Source: DASTCZ01 sp035308165
GTDB lineage: Bacteria; Acidobacteriota; Terriglobia; Acidiferrales; UBA7541
Assembly (NCBI GenBank): GCA_035308165.1
Contig: DATGHC010000033.1
Location: 1 to 64,000, forward strand
Direction of reading: 5' to 3'
Length of the DNA stretch: 64,000 bases
How positions within the stretch are numbered: the first letter of the stretch is position 1; each line of letters opens with the position of its first letter. The translations under genes and the position numbers were made by a program. Positions 8,979 through 18,377 of this stretch are shown piece by piece. The notes under the pieces were generated by a model, which searched no databases, was not told the DNA's origin, and was given only the letters and a program-made list of their open reading frames with translations.

Positions 8979-10589
8979 ATGCGGCAAAGACTACCTACTT
9001 TGCTAGTCTTGATAGCCATGGTGTCGCTGTCTCCCTCTGTTTGCGCCCAGGCGCAACAGCCGGTCCCGGCGAAATCCTCGGAGCCGCCTACTTTTCAAGA
9101 CGCCCTGCATCTCTATCGCTCCGGCAAGTTGGAGGACGCCCTGGCGGAATACAATGCGCTCATCGCCGCCGGATCGCATCCGGCGCCGGGTCATGTCGGA
9201 GTTTCCCGGACGCTTTTAAAGCTCGGCAGATTAGAGGAGGCTCGCGCTGCCGCGGCCAAAGCCTTGGAATTCAATCCTGATTTTTCGGATGGTCACGTCG
9301 CTCTGGGAGAAGTCTATTTCCGGCAAGGGAAGCTTGTTGAGGCCGAAAAGGAATTCGTCGCGCTCGTCAGGGCGGAAAGCGATAATGCTCGCGCCTACCT
9401 CGGGATGGCGCGAATCTCCGAAGCCTCATCCTTTCACAAGCAGGCCAAAGATCTTATTGAAAATGCCATGGCACTGGATGCCGGCGATCCGGATATTCAA
9501 ATCGAAGCCTTCTTGATTCTTGGAAGAAAAGCGCCGGTCAAAGTTCAACAAGAACCAAACGGAAGCTCAAGCGATTCACCGCCCGCAGCAACAGGACAAT
9601 CAGAGCTGGTCAAGTTGGAGTCGCTCTTCGCCGATTCCTGGGTCCGCGATGTCCCTGTATGTAGAGTGGTCCCGGTTCTCAAGCCGTCCCAGCTCTCTCT
9701 TCATCCTGTTACGGTGGCCCCCTCGGTAATCGGCAGTTACAGTCTGGATGTGAAAATAGACGGAGTCTCCGCAAGCCTGATCTTGGACACCGGTGCGCCG
9801 GGAATTCTTGTGAATCGCAAACTCGCCGAGAAAGCCAATCTAAAGAAGATCGGCCAATCGGAATTGAGCGGAATCGGTGACAAGGGCCCAGTGGAGGCCT
9901 ATCACGCCGTGGCCGACTCCATCAGAATTGGAGACCTCGAATTCCAGAATTGCCTTGTGGAGGTTTCCGACAAATCATCTATCGTCGGAGAGGACGGGCT
10001 CATCGGTGCTGATGTGTTCGAGAATTTCCTGGTTGACTTAGACTTTCCGTTTTCAAAGTTGAGGCTGAGCGCATTGCCTCCCTACCCGGATGAGCAGGCT
10101 GGTCATTCCGCCCAACATGCAGCCTCGCAGCCCGTCTCAGAATTCCACAACAGATATATCGCCCCGGAGATGAAGTCCTTCACCCCGATGTATCAATTCC
10201 AAAGGCACATTTTGGTTCTGACCAGCGTAAATAACTCGGTCCCAAAACTGTTCATGTTGGATACGGGCGCAATGCAAAATTTTATTTCCCCTGCCGCTGC
10301 CAGGGAGGTCACCAGAGTTTCCAGGGATTCTGATGTTCAAATCAAGGGCTTGAGCGGGAAAGTAAAAGATGTCTTTAGCGGCGATTCAGTGAAACTGACG
10401 TTTGGAAATCTTAATCAAGAGAATCTGGATATCTCCGCGTTTGACACTTCCGGCATCAGCGAAGCGATGGGGACGGAAGTATCCGGCTTTCTTGGCATGG
10501 CTGTGCTGAAGATGCTGGATGTCAAGATTGACTATCGGGATGGTTTGGTTAAATTTACGTTCGATTACGACCGTTTTCGTACGCCTTGA
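8979..10589 (+). CDS. Secreted TPR protein with two retropepsin-like aspartyl protease modules (paralogue 2)
   Basis: A 536-residue paralogue of the preceding gene with the same layout: a signal peptide ending near VCAQAQQ, TPR-like repeats (YRSGKLEDALAEYNALIAAG, EVYFRQGKLVEAEKEFV), then two DTG motifs, LDTGAPGILVNRKLA near residue 268 and LDTGAMQNFISP near 426. The blocks around both DTG motifs are nearly identical to paralogue 1, while the linker after the TPRs (about 185-205) has diverged. In the second motif the residue after DTG is Ala rather than Ser. It is separated from paralogue 1 by about 180 bp and probably has its own promoter. Activity and target are not known from sequence. Confidence 0.8.
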   Translation: MRQRLPTLLVLIAMVSLSPSVCAQAQQPVPAKSSEPPTFQDALHLYRSGKLEDALAEYNALIAAGSHPAPGHVGVSRTLLKLGRLEEARAAAAKALEFNPDFSDGHVALGEVYFRQGKLVEAEKEFVALVRAESDNARAYLGMARISEASSFHKQAKDLIENAMALDAGDPDIQIEAFLILGRKAPVKVQQEPNGSSSDSPPAATGQSELVKLESLFADSWVRDVPVCRVVPVLKPSQLSLHPVTVAPSVIGSYSLDVKIDGVSASLILDTGAPGILVNRKLAEKANLKKIGQSELSGIGDKGPVEAYHAVADSIRIGDLEFQNCLVEVSDKSSIVGEDGLIGADVFENFLVDLDFPFSKLRLSALPPYPDEQAGHSAQHAASQPVSEFHNRYIAPEMKSFTPMYQFQRHILVLTSVNNSVPKLFMLDTGAMQNFISPAAAREVTRVSRDSDVQIKGLSGKVKDVFSGDSVKLTFGNLNQENLDISAFDTSGISEAMGTEVSGFLGMAVLKMLDVKIDYRDGLVKFTFDYDRFRTP

Positions 10590-10785
10590 CACTTCTTGCC
10601 TCTCCCGCTGGCTTCAGCGCCTTCTGCTCATCCTGGGCGACCGGCCTTCCGCCTGCAAGATTCTTCAACGCAGGTCTGGCGAAAACCCGGCTTCCGCGAT
10701 AGAGTCTGCATCCGCCGTCCAACTGAACTTACCAATCGCAGTCGAGATTGCTGCATGAGCGTTTTGCTCGGGAGGAAGTAAGCTT

Positions 10786-13608
10786 ATGGTTCGCCACATT
10801 TCGCGGAGTTCTTCGGGAAGCCGCCGTCTCGCGTTGCCGTACTTCTTGGTGATGCTTATCGTTTCTTCAGGACTCATAGTCGGATTGCTGACCCAGACCG
10901 GTCGTGCGCAGTCGCGTGAGGAGCAGGAGCGCCGCGCCGCGCCCGTGGTTCCCAATTGGGATCTTGCCGAGCAATGGTCTTCGGCGAAGGTCGGCAAACT
11001 CCTATTCGACCTTACTATTACTCCGCACTGGTTCGAGACTTCAGATAAGTTCTGGTACAGCTATCAGACCACCGACGGCATGCGCTGGTGGGTGGCGGAC
11101 CCGCTCAAGAAATCGAAATCGCTGATGTTCGATAACGCGAAAGTCGCGTCACAACTTTCCTTGCTTACCGCGCTGCCTTACGATTCCCAGCATCTGGCCA
11201 TCCGCAACGTCAAGCTCGCCAAGAAAGACACCGTCCTGACGTTTGATGTGCAGGTTTCCAAAGATGCTGTAATCCCCAACGAGGAAAAGAAGGCCGAAGA
11301 TAAGACAGACGAAACGAATCAGACAGAAAATCAAACCGATCAGACGCAGGGTGGCGGCCGCGGTCAAGGCGGCCGGCGTGGCGGCGGTGCAGCCGGCGCG
11401 AATCCAACCCCTCCGGAAACCACGCGCACAATTTACTTCGAGCTGGAACTGGCTTCCGGCAAAGTGACGCGCCTCGACAAATATGACGCGCCGCCCCCAC
11501 GCTCGCGTTGGGCCTCTTCCATTTCACCCGATGGAAAAATCATCTTGTTCGCGCGCGGCCACAACCTCTTCATGATGGACTCGGATAATTACAAGAAAGC
11601 GCAGAAAAAACCGGGTGACACCTCCGTAGTCGAAACGCAACTTACCACCGACGGCGAGGAATACTTCAGTTACGCACGCGTGCTCCTGGATGAAGAGCAG
11701 CAGATGCTCAAGCGCGACCAGAAGGATGATAAAAACAAACTGGGCCCCCGCACCCCGGCAATTGGCGTGCAATGGTCCAAAGACTCCAAGAAATTCAGCA
11801 CCACCCGTGCCGACGAGCGCAAGGTCGCTGATCTCTGGGTCATCCACACCCTTTCTAATCCGCGGCCTATTCTCGAATCCTACCGCTACGCCATGCCCGG
11901 CGAAGAAAATGTGCCGCAATACGAAACCTATGTTTTCGACGTGGCTTCCAAAGCGCGCGTGACCATCAAGACCGAAGGCTTCAAGGACCAGACGGTCGCC
12001 GTCGCCACCGACCGCGTCACCAACAGGATGCGCGAGCAGATGCGCGAAGATCAGGGAGTCGGCCAGGGCGGCGGACCGATGTTCGGGGGCGTCACGCCCA
12101 TCTGGCTCGCCGACACCTCCGACAAACTTTATTACGTCCGCACTAGCCGCGATCTACATCGTGTGGATATCTGCGTCGCGGACACTTCATCGGGCGCGTC
12201 AAAAACGCTCATCGAAGAGCGGGCCAACGTATACATCGATGTGAAGCCTCTGCGCCAAGTCAACAACGGTGCGGAATTGTTCTGGTGGTCGGAACGCGAT
12301 GGCTGGGGCCATTACTATCTTTATGACGGCGAGGGCAAGCTCAAGAACCAGATGACCTCCGGCGAGTATATGGCTGACGCCATCCTTACTCTCGACGACA
12401 AGGCGCGTGTCATGTATTTCACCGCCAACGGCCGCGAGCCGGACGAGGATCCTTATTACTTGCATCTCTATCGCGTCAATTTTGATGGCTCCGGCCTGAA
12501 AATTCTCTCTCCGGGAAATTTTGATCACGCTTTCACCGAGTCCGACAATGGCAAATATTTCATCGATACTTTTTCACGCGTGGACACCGCGCCGAAATCC
12601 GTTCTTTATGACAACTCCGGAACCCAGGTCGTGGAACTGGAGACCGCCGATGTCCGTCGTCTCCTGCAAGCTGGCTTCAAATATCCCGAGACGTTCCGCA
12701 TCAAAGCCGACGACGGCATTACCGACATCTATGGCGTGATGTACAAGCCATTCGATTTCGATCCCAACAAAAAATACCCGCTGGTCGAATATGTTTACCC
12801 CGGTCCGCAGACCGAAAGTGTCACCAAGGCCTTCACCCCTCGCGGCGGAGCCGTCGGAGCGAATATCACCCTCGCTCAACTCGGCATTATCGTCATTGAA
12901 GTCGGCAATCGCGGCGGCAATCCCAACCGCGATCGTTGGTATGAAACTTATGGCTACGGGAACTTGCGCGATTACGGTCTCGCCGACAAGAAAACCGCCG
13001 CCGAGCAGCTCGCCGACCTCCATTCTTATATTGATATCAACCGCGTGGGAATTTGGGGCCACAGCGGCGGCGGGTTCATGAGTGCAGCAGCCATGCTCGA
13101 ATATCCCGACCTCTTCAAAGTGGCCTGGTCAGAGTCCGGGAACCACGAAAACAACGTTTACAATAAATACTGGAGCGAGAAATATCACGGCGTGAAAGAA
13201 GAAGCACAGAAAGATGGCACCGTGAAATTCATTTACAACATTGACAGGAATTCCGAGCTGGCCAAAAACTTGAAGGGTCACCTGATGCTCACCACCGGCG
13301 ACATGGACAACAACGTACATATGGCCAACACCATGCGCCTCGCCGATGCTCTCATCAAGGCCGGTAAGCGCTTCGACATGCTGGTCCTGCCGGGCCAGCG
13401 TCATGGCTACACCACCGACGGCGATTATGTCACCTGGGCGCGCATCAATTATTTCAGCCGCTGGCTCCTCGGTTCCGCCCACGATGGCGCCGATATGATC
13501 GAGCTACAGCGTGAGCGCGCCAATTTGGGGGACACGCCTCCCAAAGCTGGCCGCGGAGGCGCGGGTCAGGGCACGCCTCCTCCAGACGACCAGTGCTGTA
13601 ACCGGTAA
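10786..13608 (+). CDS. Secreted S9 family serine peptidase (DPP IV-like)
   Basis: A 940-residue exported peptidase. A signal/anchor segment (about 18-42) leads into a DPP-IV-type beta-propeller and a C-terminal alpha/beta hydrolase domain. The catalytic Ser lies in GIWGHSGGGFMS near residue 760, the Asp probably in TTGDMDNNVH near 838 and the His in GQRHGYTT near 872. The elbow reads GHSGGG instead of the usual GWSYGG, a variation within the family. A Gly/Arg-rich insertion (GGGRGQGGRRGGG) interrupts the propeller near 187-200 and the C-terminus is Gly/Pro-rich. Role: cleavage of dipeptides or oligopeptides outside the cytoplasm. The ribosome site GGGAGGAAG precedes the ATG. A strong hairpin follows the gene. 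Confidence 0.88.
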   Translation: MVRHISRSSSGSRRLALPYFLVMLIVSSGLIVGLLTQTGRAQSREEQERRAAPVVPNWDLAEQWSSAKVGKLLFDLTITPHWFETSDKFWYSYQTTDGMRWWVADPLKKSKSLMFDNAKVASQLSLLTALPYDSQHLAIRNVKLAKKDTVLTFDVQVSKDAVIPNEEKKAEDKTDETNQTENQTDQTQGGGRGQGGRRGGGAAGANPTPPETTRTIYFELELASGKVTRLDKYDAPPPRSRWASSISPDGKIILFARGHNLFMMDSDNYKKAQKKPGDTSVVETQLTTDGEEYFSYARVLLDEEQQMLKRDQKDDKNKLGPRTPAIGVQWSKDSKKFSTTRADERKVADLWVIHTLSNPRPILESYRYAMPGEENVPQYETYVFDVASKARVTIKTEGFKDQTVAVATDRVTNRMREQMREDQGVGQGGGPMFGGVTPIWLADTSDKLYYVRTSRDLHRVDICVADTSSGASKTLIEERANVYIDVKPLRQVNNGAELFWWSERDGWGHYYLYDGEGKLKNQMTSGEYMADAILTLDDKARVMYFTANGREPDEDPYYLHLYRVNFDGSGLKILSPGNFDHAFTESDNGKYFIDTFSRVDTAPKSVLYDNSGTQVVELETADVRRLLQAGFKYPETFRIKADDGITDIYGVMYKPFDFDPNKKYPLVEYVYPGPQTESVTKAFTPRGGAVGANITLAQLGIIVIEVGNRGGNPNRDRWYETYGYGNLRDYGLADKKTAAEQLADLHSYIDINRVGIWGHSGGGFMSAAAMLEYPDLFKVAWSESGNHENNVYNKYWSEKYHGVKEEAQKDGTVKFIYNIDRNSELAKNLKGHLMLTTGDMDNNVHMANTMRLADALIKAGKRFDMLVLPGQRHGYTTDGDYVTWARINYFSRWLLGSAHDGADMIELQRERANLGDTPPKAGRGGAGQGTPPPDDQCCNR

Positions 13609-14230
13609 CGATTAACCGCTCCGGCCCCGCAGTTCCTGATTTTCTTACGGGAAGTGCGGGGCCATCTTTCTACAGACTCAAGAAGCTGCCCAAAAATTCC
13701 CGCTATTCGAGCCTGATCATTAAATTTGCGTGAAGAAAAATCCTATTTTCCGTATCTTTCCGCGAACCAATTTGGCCCGTACATTTTAGAAATTTTTTTG
13801 ATTTCGGGAAACATTTCGCCGCGATTCATCATCAAATTTTCCTGAGCAGCATCAGGTCAGTTCTTCCGGTCATTGTAAGTGGTTACTTGCAATGACGCTT
13901 TGTAACTTCGGTCGAATCGCTTCGGCCCCGGGCAATTCGGGTCTCCTGGGTTGGTTCAGATTCGGCAGTTCGAAACAATTCAGCACTGTTGAACCATGGG
14001 CCCCGCGGCGGCGACCGCAGGTCCCATAAGAGCCTCGGTTCGTGGCCCAACACTCGCCGCAATTGTCGGCTCCACATCGGCCGCGGTCCTGGGTCCTATA
14101 TTGTTTTTGTTCGTTTTCGCTGGCTGTGCGCTCGCGGAGATTCGTGTCACAGGTGCCCTTCCCAGGGCCCTGTCTCCATCTCCGTTCTCGCAGTTGTCTC
14201 ATTTCAATCTGATGGCAAAAGGAGAAGAAG
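13609..14230. other. Intergenic region, 620 bp
   Basis: Contains the hairpin at 13623-13663, then roughly 560 bp with AT-rich stretches near 13735-13850 and no frame that looks coding on either strand. The last bases carry the ribosome site for the gene at 14231. No known RNA family was recognised. Confidence 0.5.
13623..13663 (+). terminator. Predicted transcription terminator after the S9 peptidase gene
   Basis: A perfect 9-bp stem GGCCCCGCA/TGCGGGGCC (13623-13631 with 13655-13663) encloses an inner TTCC/GGAA pairing and is followed by the short T-rich run ATCTTTCT. It lies 15 nt past the stop codon. Confidence 0.65.
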
Positions 14231-14605
14231 ATGGACAGGAAGCTATTGAAAATCGCAGTAGCAGTTATGGCCGGAGCCGCGCTCGTCGCTCCAGCCTGGG
14301 CAAATCCGGTTGATCGTTCTGTTAGTCACATGGCCGTTACAGGTGCTCACCTCAAAATTGGCGACAAGGAGCTTGACGAAGGGACCTACAAATTCACAGC
14401 CACCGACAACGCGCTTACCGTTGAATCGGATGGCAAGGTTGTCGCTCAGACTCCTGGTCGCTGGGTCACTCTGAAGGACAAAGCTGGTTTCGATTCCGTC
14501 ATCCGCTATGCCGACGGATCCGTTTGGCAACTTCGCTTCCGCGGCGAGGAACGCGTTTTCATCGTTTCCACTCCCAAAGAGACAGTTAAGTCCAGCGTCC
14601 ACTAA
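14231..14605 (+). CDS. Small secreted protein of unknown function
   Basis: A 124-residue protein with a clear signal peptide (about 1-24; KIAVAVMAGAALVAPAWA, cleavage after AWA). The mature part reads like a small all-beta domain: GDKELDEGTYKFTATDNALT, VVAQTPGRWVTL, DGSVWQLRFRGEERVFIV. No catalytic motif or cysteine is visible. Proteins of this size with a DGSVxxLRF-type beta meander are typical of periplasmic or extracellular unknowns. The ribosome site AAGGAGAAGAAG directly precedes ATG 14231, and a strong hairpin terminator follows, so it is probably a single-gene transcript. Confidence 0.75.
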   Translation: MDRKLLKIAVAVMAGAALVAPAWANPVDRSVSHMAVTGAHLKIGDKELDEGTYKFTATDNALTVESDGKVVAQTPGRWVTLKDKAGFDSVIRYADGSVWQLRFRGEERVFIVSTPKETVKSSVH

Positions 14606-14933
14606 TTCCGGCCGGAAGGGAGGCGTTTCGCACGGGTGCAAACGCCTCCCAATACCTTCCGTCTTGTCCGCCTCAGGATCATTCCCGCCGAGTAATATTG
14701 ACACCGTTCAATGCCTGTCGTAAGGTCGTTCCAGACTCGTTCATAGTTTCCTTCTTTGAGGTTTGCGAACATTTGGAATCTTCAATGAGCGAGTGCTTGT
14801 GGCGTTTTTGGGTTTTACAGTTAGATATCGAACATTTATCGTGATTTCAAGCTTCATCCATTGGAATAATGCTGCTATCCTTCATCACTGGACACCCCCG
14901 GCAGATGACATAAAAGTCCGCCCCTAATTCTCA
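14606..14933. other. Intergenic region, 328 bp
   Basis: Holds the hairpin terminator at 14618-14650. The remainder to 14933 shows no coding frame and no promoter clear enough to call. Confidence 0.5.
14618..14650 (+). terminator. Predicted hairpin terminator
   Basis: A perfect 11-bp stem GGGAGGCGTTT/AAACGCCTCCC (14618-14628 with 14640-14650) with an 11-nt loop lies 12 nt after the stop codon. The following run AATACCTTCC is only weakly T-rich. Confidence 0.65.
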
Positions 14934-16103
14934 TTGGGAAGAGGGACATTGGCCAATACAAAGTTGTCGTGCTTTTGGAACAAAACTGATTTTGCCGCGG
15001 GGTACCGTTCAGCCGTATCCCTTCACAGCCACACCAACTACTCCAAGGAAAGCCTGATTTTTATTCCTCAATTCACCGAAAATTGGCCGGTGCTCAATTG
15101 GGCCTTGAAGCGTAAATGCGATTTGGCAAAAATCCCGGTGGATTTCAGCCGCGCCTATTGGACTCCACCCCTCACGCCAGAGCGCGCATATAACGTGGAG
15201 AAGAGCCAGATCGAAGACTCATTGGGCGTCACGGGCTTCGTTTCGCTCACGGACCACGACACCATTGAGGCGCCAACGTCATTGCATATGACCGCGGACG
15301 CGCACCCCGTTCCCATCTCACTGGAATGGTCGGTTCCTTATGAAGGGACGGTTTATCACTTCGGAATCCATAACCTGCCGGTCCAATCCGCGCAGGAGAT
15401 CATGGCCCTGCTTGCCGCGCACACCAATAATCCTTCCGAAACGCCTTTTATTGGATTGATTTCCATGCTCCATGAGATCCCTGAAGTGTTGATTGTCTTC
15501 AATCATCCGCTGTGGGATCTATGCAATCTCGGTCCCAAGCGCCACCGCGAAATTCTCGATAAATTCCTCCGGCAATATTCCAATTATGTTCACGCCATTG
15601 AGCTGAATGGCATGCGCTCCTGGAAAGAAAACAAGGAAGCGATGAAGCTCGCGGATCGGTGGGATCTCCCCATCATCTCCGGTGGCGACCGTCATGGTTG
15701 TGAGCCCAGCGCGGCGCTGAACCTGACCACTGCGGGGACTTTTCCCGAGTTTGTTCAGGAGATCCGGTTGGATCAGAAGAGCCACGTGGTTTTTATGCCC
15801 CAGTACTCAGAGCCGCGCGCGGTCCGAACTGCTCATTGCCTGATGGACGTTATTCGATTCTATCCGGACGCGCCACTCGGCTCCCGTCGCTGGGACGACC
15901 GGGTATTCCATCCGGGCCTTGACGGGATTGCGATTCGCCCTCTTTCCGCTCTCTGGAACACGCCGCCCGATTTTCTCAAGCGGATTTTCGCCGGGCTCCT
16001 CATGTGGGAGTCTTCCGCGACTCGACGCTCCCGCAGGCGCTCCGACCCCTCGAGAGTAGATTTGCGAATCTCCTCGAACACTTCCCGCGAGGCCGCTCTT
16101 TGA
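14934..16103 (+). CDS. PHP-domain metal-dependent phosphoesterase
   Basis: About 389 residues with PHP family metal-binding motifs: LHSHTNYSKES near residue 30, LTDHDTIEA near 104, VFNHPLWD near 188 and GGDRHGCEPSAALN near 245. It is cytoplasmic and probably hydrolyses a phosphoester; the substrate is unknown. The start is uncertain: only TTG codons (14934, 14949, 14964) are available near a GAAGAGGG ribosome site, and 14934 is the most upstream. The last 33 residues after FLKRIFAGLL are rich in Arg and Ser and look unlike the rest, whereas the overlapping +2 frame looks more protein-like there, raising the possibility of a frameshift. The stop TGA overlaps the TTG of the glycosyltransferase gene. 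Confidence 0.8.
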   Translation: MGRGTLANTKLSCFWNKTDFAAGYRSAVSLHSHTNYSKESLIFIPQFTENWPVLNWALKRKCDLAKIPVDFSRAYWTPPLTPERAYNVEKSQIEDSLGVTGFVSLTDHDTIEAPTSLHMTADAHPVPISLEWSVPYEGTVYHFGIHNLPVQSAQEIMALLAAHTNNPSETPFIGLISMLHEIPEVLIVFNHPLWDLCNLGPKRHREILDKFLRQYSNYVHAIELNGMRSWKENKEAMKLADRWDLPIISGGDRHGCEPSAALNLTTAGTFPEFVQEIRLDQKSHVVFMPQYSEPRAVRTAHCLMDVIRFYPDAPLGSRRWDDRVFHPGLDGIAIRPLSALWNTPPDFLKRIFAGLLMWESSATRRSRRRSDPSRVDLRISSNTSREAAL

Positions 16104-17326
16104 AGCCGGAAAAGCCCAGGGTTGCGTACTTCCCTGATAACTACAGCGAAATTGACGGCGTGGCTAAGACCAGCCGTCACTTTGAGTCTTATGCTCGCGA
16201 ACACAGTCTGCCCTTTCTGATGGTTCATGTCGGCTCTCGCCGAGAGACTTTTGCCGAAGGGTCGGTCACCAGAGTTCAGCTTGAGCGCAGCCCCATGACC
16301 TTTCCGCTCGATAGTGCCCATCGTTTTGATTTGCTTTTCCTTCGGCACTACCTGGAAGTTTCTTCGCTGGTCAGGGAATTCGCGCCCGATGTGGTCCAGA
16401 TCACCGGCCCCAGTGACGTCGGCATCCTTGGCGCGGTAATCGCCCATCGGTTACATATTCCATTGGCCGCGTCGTGGCAGACCAATCTCCATCAATATGC
16501 AAGCACGCGCGCCTCCGCTGTGGTATCAGGTTTCTCCAAGTCGCTCTCCGCTAAATTGCCGGCGAAGGTGGAGCGCCTTAGCTTCCGCGCTCTCAACCGT
16601 TTTTACATGATCCCGCGGATCTTGTTTGCGCCCAACCAGGAAGTCATCAATCTGCTTGAAAAGACCACCGGCAAGCCTTGTTTCCTGATGCCCCACGCAG
16701 TCGACACCGATATCTTTAACCCTGCCTTTCGCGATCAGAAATCCGCTGATACTGCGGACGCGCCGGTAAGAATCGGATATGTTGGCCGCCTCACTCCGGA
16801 AAAAAACGTACGCTCGATTGCACGATTGGAGCAGGCGCTTCTCGATAAAGGGCATTCCCGATTCCAATTCGTGTTTGTTGGCGACGGTGCGGACCGCACA
16901 TGGCTCCGCTCCCATATGCGGCATGCGGAGTTTACCGGCATCCTCACCGGCAAGGATCTCTCCCGCGCTTACGCCAATTTGGATTTTCTGATATTCCCAT
17001 CAGAAACCGACACCTTCGGCCTGGTGGTCCTGGAGGCTCTTTCTTCCGGCGTTCCCGTTATTTGCATGGCAACCGGGGGACCCAAATTCAGCGTCCAACA
17101 TGGCGTGACGGGGATGGTTGCCGAAAACTTCGATGAGTTCGTTGCGTCCACCGAGGCTCTTCTCGAGCAGCGTGACTTGCGCATCTCCATGCGAGCCGCT
17201 GCACGGGAGTATGCGCTTTCCACCTCTTGGGACCACGTTTTTGATACTATGTACGCAGCTTACGAGCGTTTCCTGCCCGCTCCGGAGTTCCCTCGCACTG
17301 GGGTTTTGGATGTAGCAACAACCTGA
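16100..17326 (+). CDS. Glycosyltransferase family 4 protein
   Basis: A 408-residue GT-B retaining glycosyltransferase. The N-terminal domain begins PRVAYFPDNYSEIDGVAKTS, typical of GT4 enzymes such as GDP-mannose-dependent mannosyltransferases acting on lipid acceptors. The C-terminal domain carries RIGYVGRLTPEKNVRS and the nucleotide-sugar E-x7-E motif FPSETDTFGLVVLEALSSG. I chose TTG 16100, whose TTGA overlaps the PHP stop, because the protein then starts MKPEKPRVAYFPDN. A GTG at 16004 is also in frame and would add 32 plausible residues but overlap PHP by 100 nt. It is probably co-transcribed and translationally coupled with PHP. Donor and acceptor are unknown. Confidence 0.85.
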   Translation: MKPEKPRVAYFPDNYSEIDGVAKTSRHFESYAREHSLPFLMVHVGSRRETFAEGSVTRVQLERSPMTFPLDSAHRFDLLFLRHYLEVSSLVREFAPDVVQITGPSDVGILGAVIAHRLHIPLAASWQTNLHQYASTRASAVVSGFSKSLSAKLPAKVERLSFRALNRFYMIPRILFAPNQEVINLLEKTTGKPCFLMPHAVDTDIFNPAFRDQKSADTADAPVRIGYVGRLTPEKNVRSIARLEQALLDKGHSRFQFVFVGDGADRTWLRSHMRHAEFTGILTGKDLSRAYANLDFLIFPSETDTFGLVVLEALSSGVPVICMATGGPKFSVQHGVTGMVAENFDEFVASTEALLEQRDLRISMRAAAREYALSTSWDHVFDTMYAAYERFLPAPEFPRTGVLDVATT

Positions 17327-17404
17327 TTGATTTTATTTAGCAGCAACAATGACGCATGGTAGTCTGATTAAAAGTTCCTAACTTCTTTAGGAGAAAAGGA
17401 TTCT

Positions 17405-18202
17405 ATGGCCCATCGCGGCTATCGCTGGAGTGCTCTCTTGTCTGTTTTTGCTGCGATTTGCTTGCTTGGGCCGCGTCCTGGTGTTGCCCGGCCTTCCCCA
17501 TCCGATCCTCCCATCAGCCCGCTCACTCTTGCCCAGGTTGTGGATAAGATGATCGTGAAGAACGCCGCGCGCGCCGTGGCGTTGGAGCGTTATACCAACC
17601 GCCGTCTGTATGTGCTTGACTACAAGGGTTTTCCCACGGGCCTCCATGCGGAAATGGTTGTGGACATGGATTTTAGCGCCCCGGCCACGAAGAGCTTCAC
17701 GGTAGTTTCCGAGACGGGCTCTAAGTATCTGATGAACCTGATTTTCAAGCGATTGATGGAAAGTGAGCAGGAAGCCCAATCAAACGAAAACCGCGATCGC
17801 GTAAACCTCACCACCCAGAATTACATTTTCAAATCAATGGAATACCAACCCGCCCCGGACGGCTGCTCTTACGTTCTTACACTCGAACCGAAGACGCCTA
17901 GCAAGTTCCTCTTCCGCGGGCGCGTTTGGGTGGACTCCAAAGATTTCGCCGTCTGCCGCATCGAGGCCGAACCGGCGAAGAATCCTTCCTTCTGGATCAA
18001 GAAAACTGAAATCCATCACTCCTACTCAAAAGTTGGTGATTTCTGGCTACCTGCGGAAAACCTGAGTGTCTCGACCATGCGCTTTGCCGGCCGCGCCACT
18101 CTCACCATTGAGTACCAGAAGTATGAAATTGTTGCAGCCCGGACCGTAGGAGAACCTGTTTCCGGTGCGGGCTCCCCCAATAATCCAGACTCACGTCACT
18201 GA
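17405..18202 (+). CDS. Exported LolA-like protein (outer membrane lipoprotein-sorting type)
   Basis: A 265-residue protein with a signal peptide (about 1-28) and a mature beta-rich domain. Segments RAVALERYTNRRLYVLDYKG, TGLHAEMVVDMDFSAP, KFLFRGRVWVDSKDFAVCRI and DFWLPAENLSVSTMRFAGRATLTIEY match the incomplete beta-barrel pattern of LolA/LolB-like proteins, especially the W-V-D-x-x-x-F-x-x-x-R strand and the late LPxE...R..G strand. It may carry lipids or lipoproteins across the periplasm, or belong to a related lipid-binding family. A strong ribosome site AGGAGAAAAGGA precedes the ATG. It stands 78 bp after the glycosyltransferase gene and may be read with it. Confidence 0.65.
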   Translation: MAHRGYRWSALLSVFAAICLLGPRPGVARPSPSDPPISPLTLAQVVDKMIVKNAARAVALERYTNRRLYVLDYKGFPTGLHAEMVVDMDFSAPATKSFTVVSETGSKYLMNLIFKRLMESEQEAQSNENRDRVNLTTQNYIFKSMEYQPAPDGCSYVLTLEPKTPSKFLFRGRVWVDSKDFAVCRIEAEPAKNPSFWIKKTEIHHSYSKVGDFWLPAENLSVSTMRFAGRATLTIEYQKYEIVAARTVGEPVSGAGSPNNPDSRH

Positions 18203-18308
18203 ACGCGCGCGGTCAATTATCTGGAACTCTTTCTCCATGTCAGTTGTTTTTCCGCCCCCAAATCCTATGGCTCGATAACCGTGCATCTCCCGCGCCCCGG
18301 CAGGTTCC

Positions 18309-18337
18309 TTGCGGCTCGCCCATAGTTCGGCTATAGT
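18309..18337 (+). promoter_or_regulatory. Predicted sigma70 promoter for the phosphate-transport pair
   Basis: TTGCGG (18309-18314), 17-nt spacer, TATAGT (18332-18337), placed about 40 nt before ATG 18378. The in-frame TTG at 18309 is better read as the -35 box. Confidence 0.55.
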
Positions 18338-18377
18338 CAGGCCCTCCACCATCTTTGAATCAGGGGAAGAAAACCGC

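Noticed and set aside
7196..10589. Retroelement origin for the retropepsin-like genes
   Set aside because: No reverse transcriptase, integrase or LTR is present, and the proteins have signal peptides and TPRs; bacterial retropepsin-like families are well known.
13996..14313. Plus-strand reading before the secreted protein at 14231
   Set aside because: No ribosome site, Ala/Arg/Ser-rich composition, and it overlaps the well-supported signal-peptide gene in another frame.
15985..16010. Programmed -1 frameshift between PHP and glycosyltransferase
   Set aside because: No slippery heptamer of the X XXY YYZ type and no clear downstream pseudoknot; an indel or a coupled TTGA start explains it more simply.
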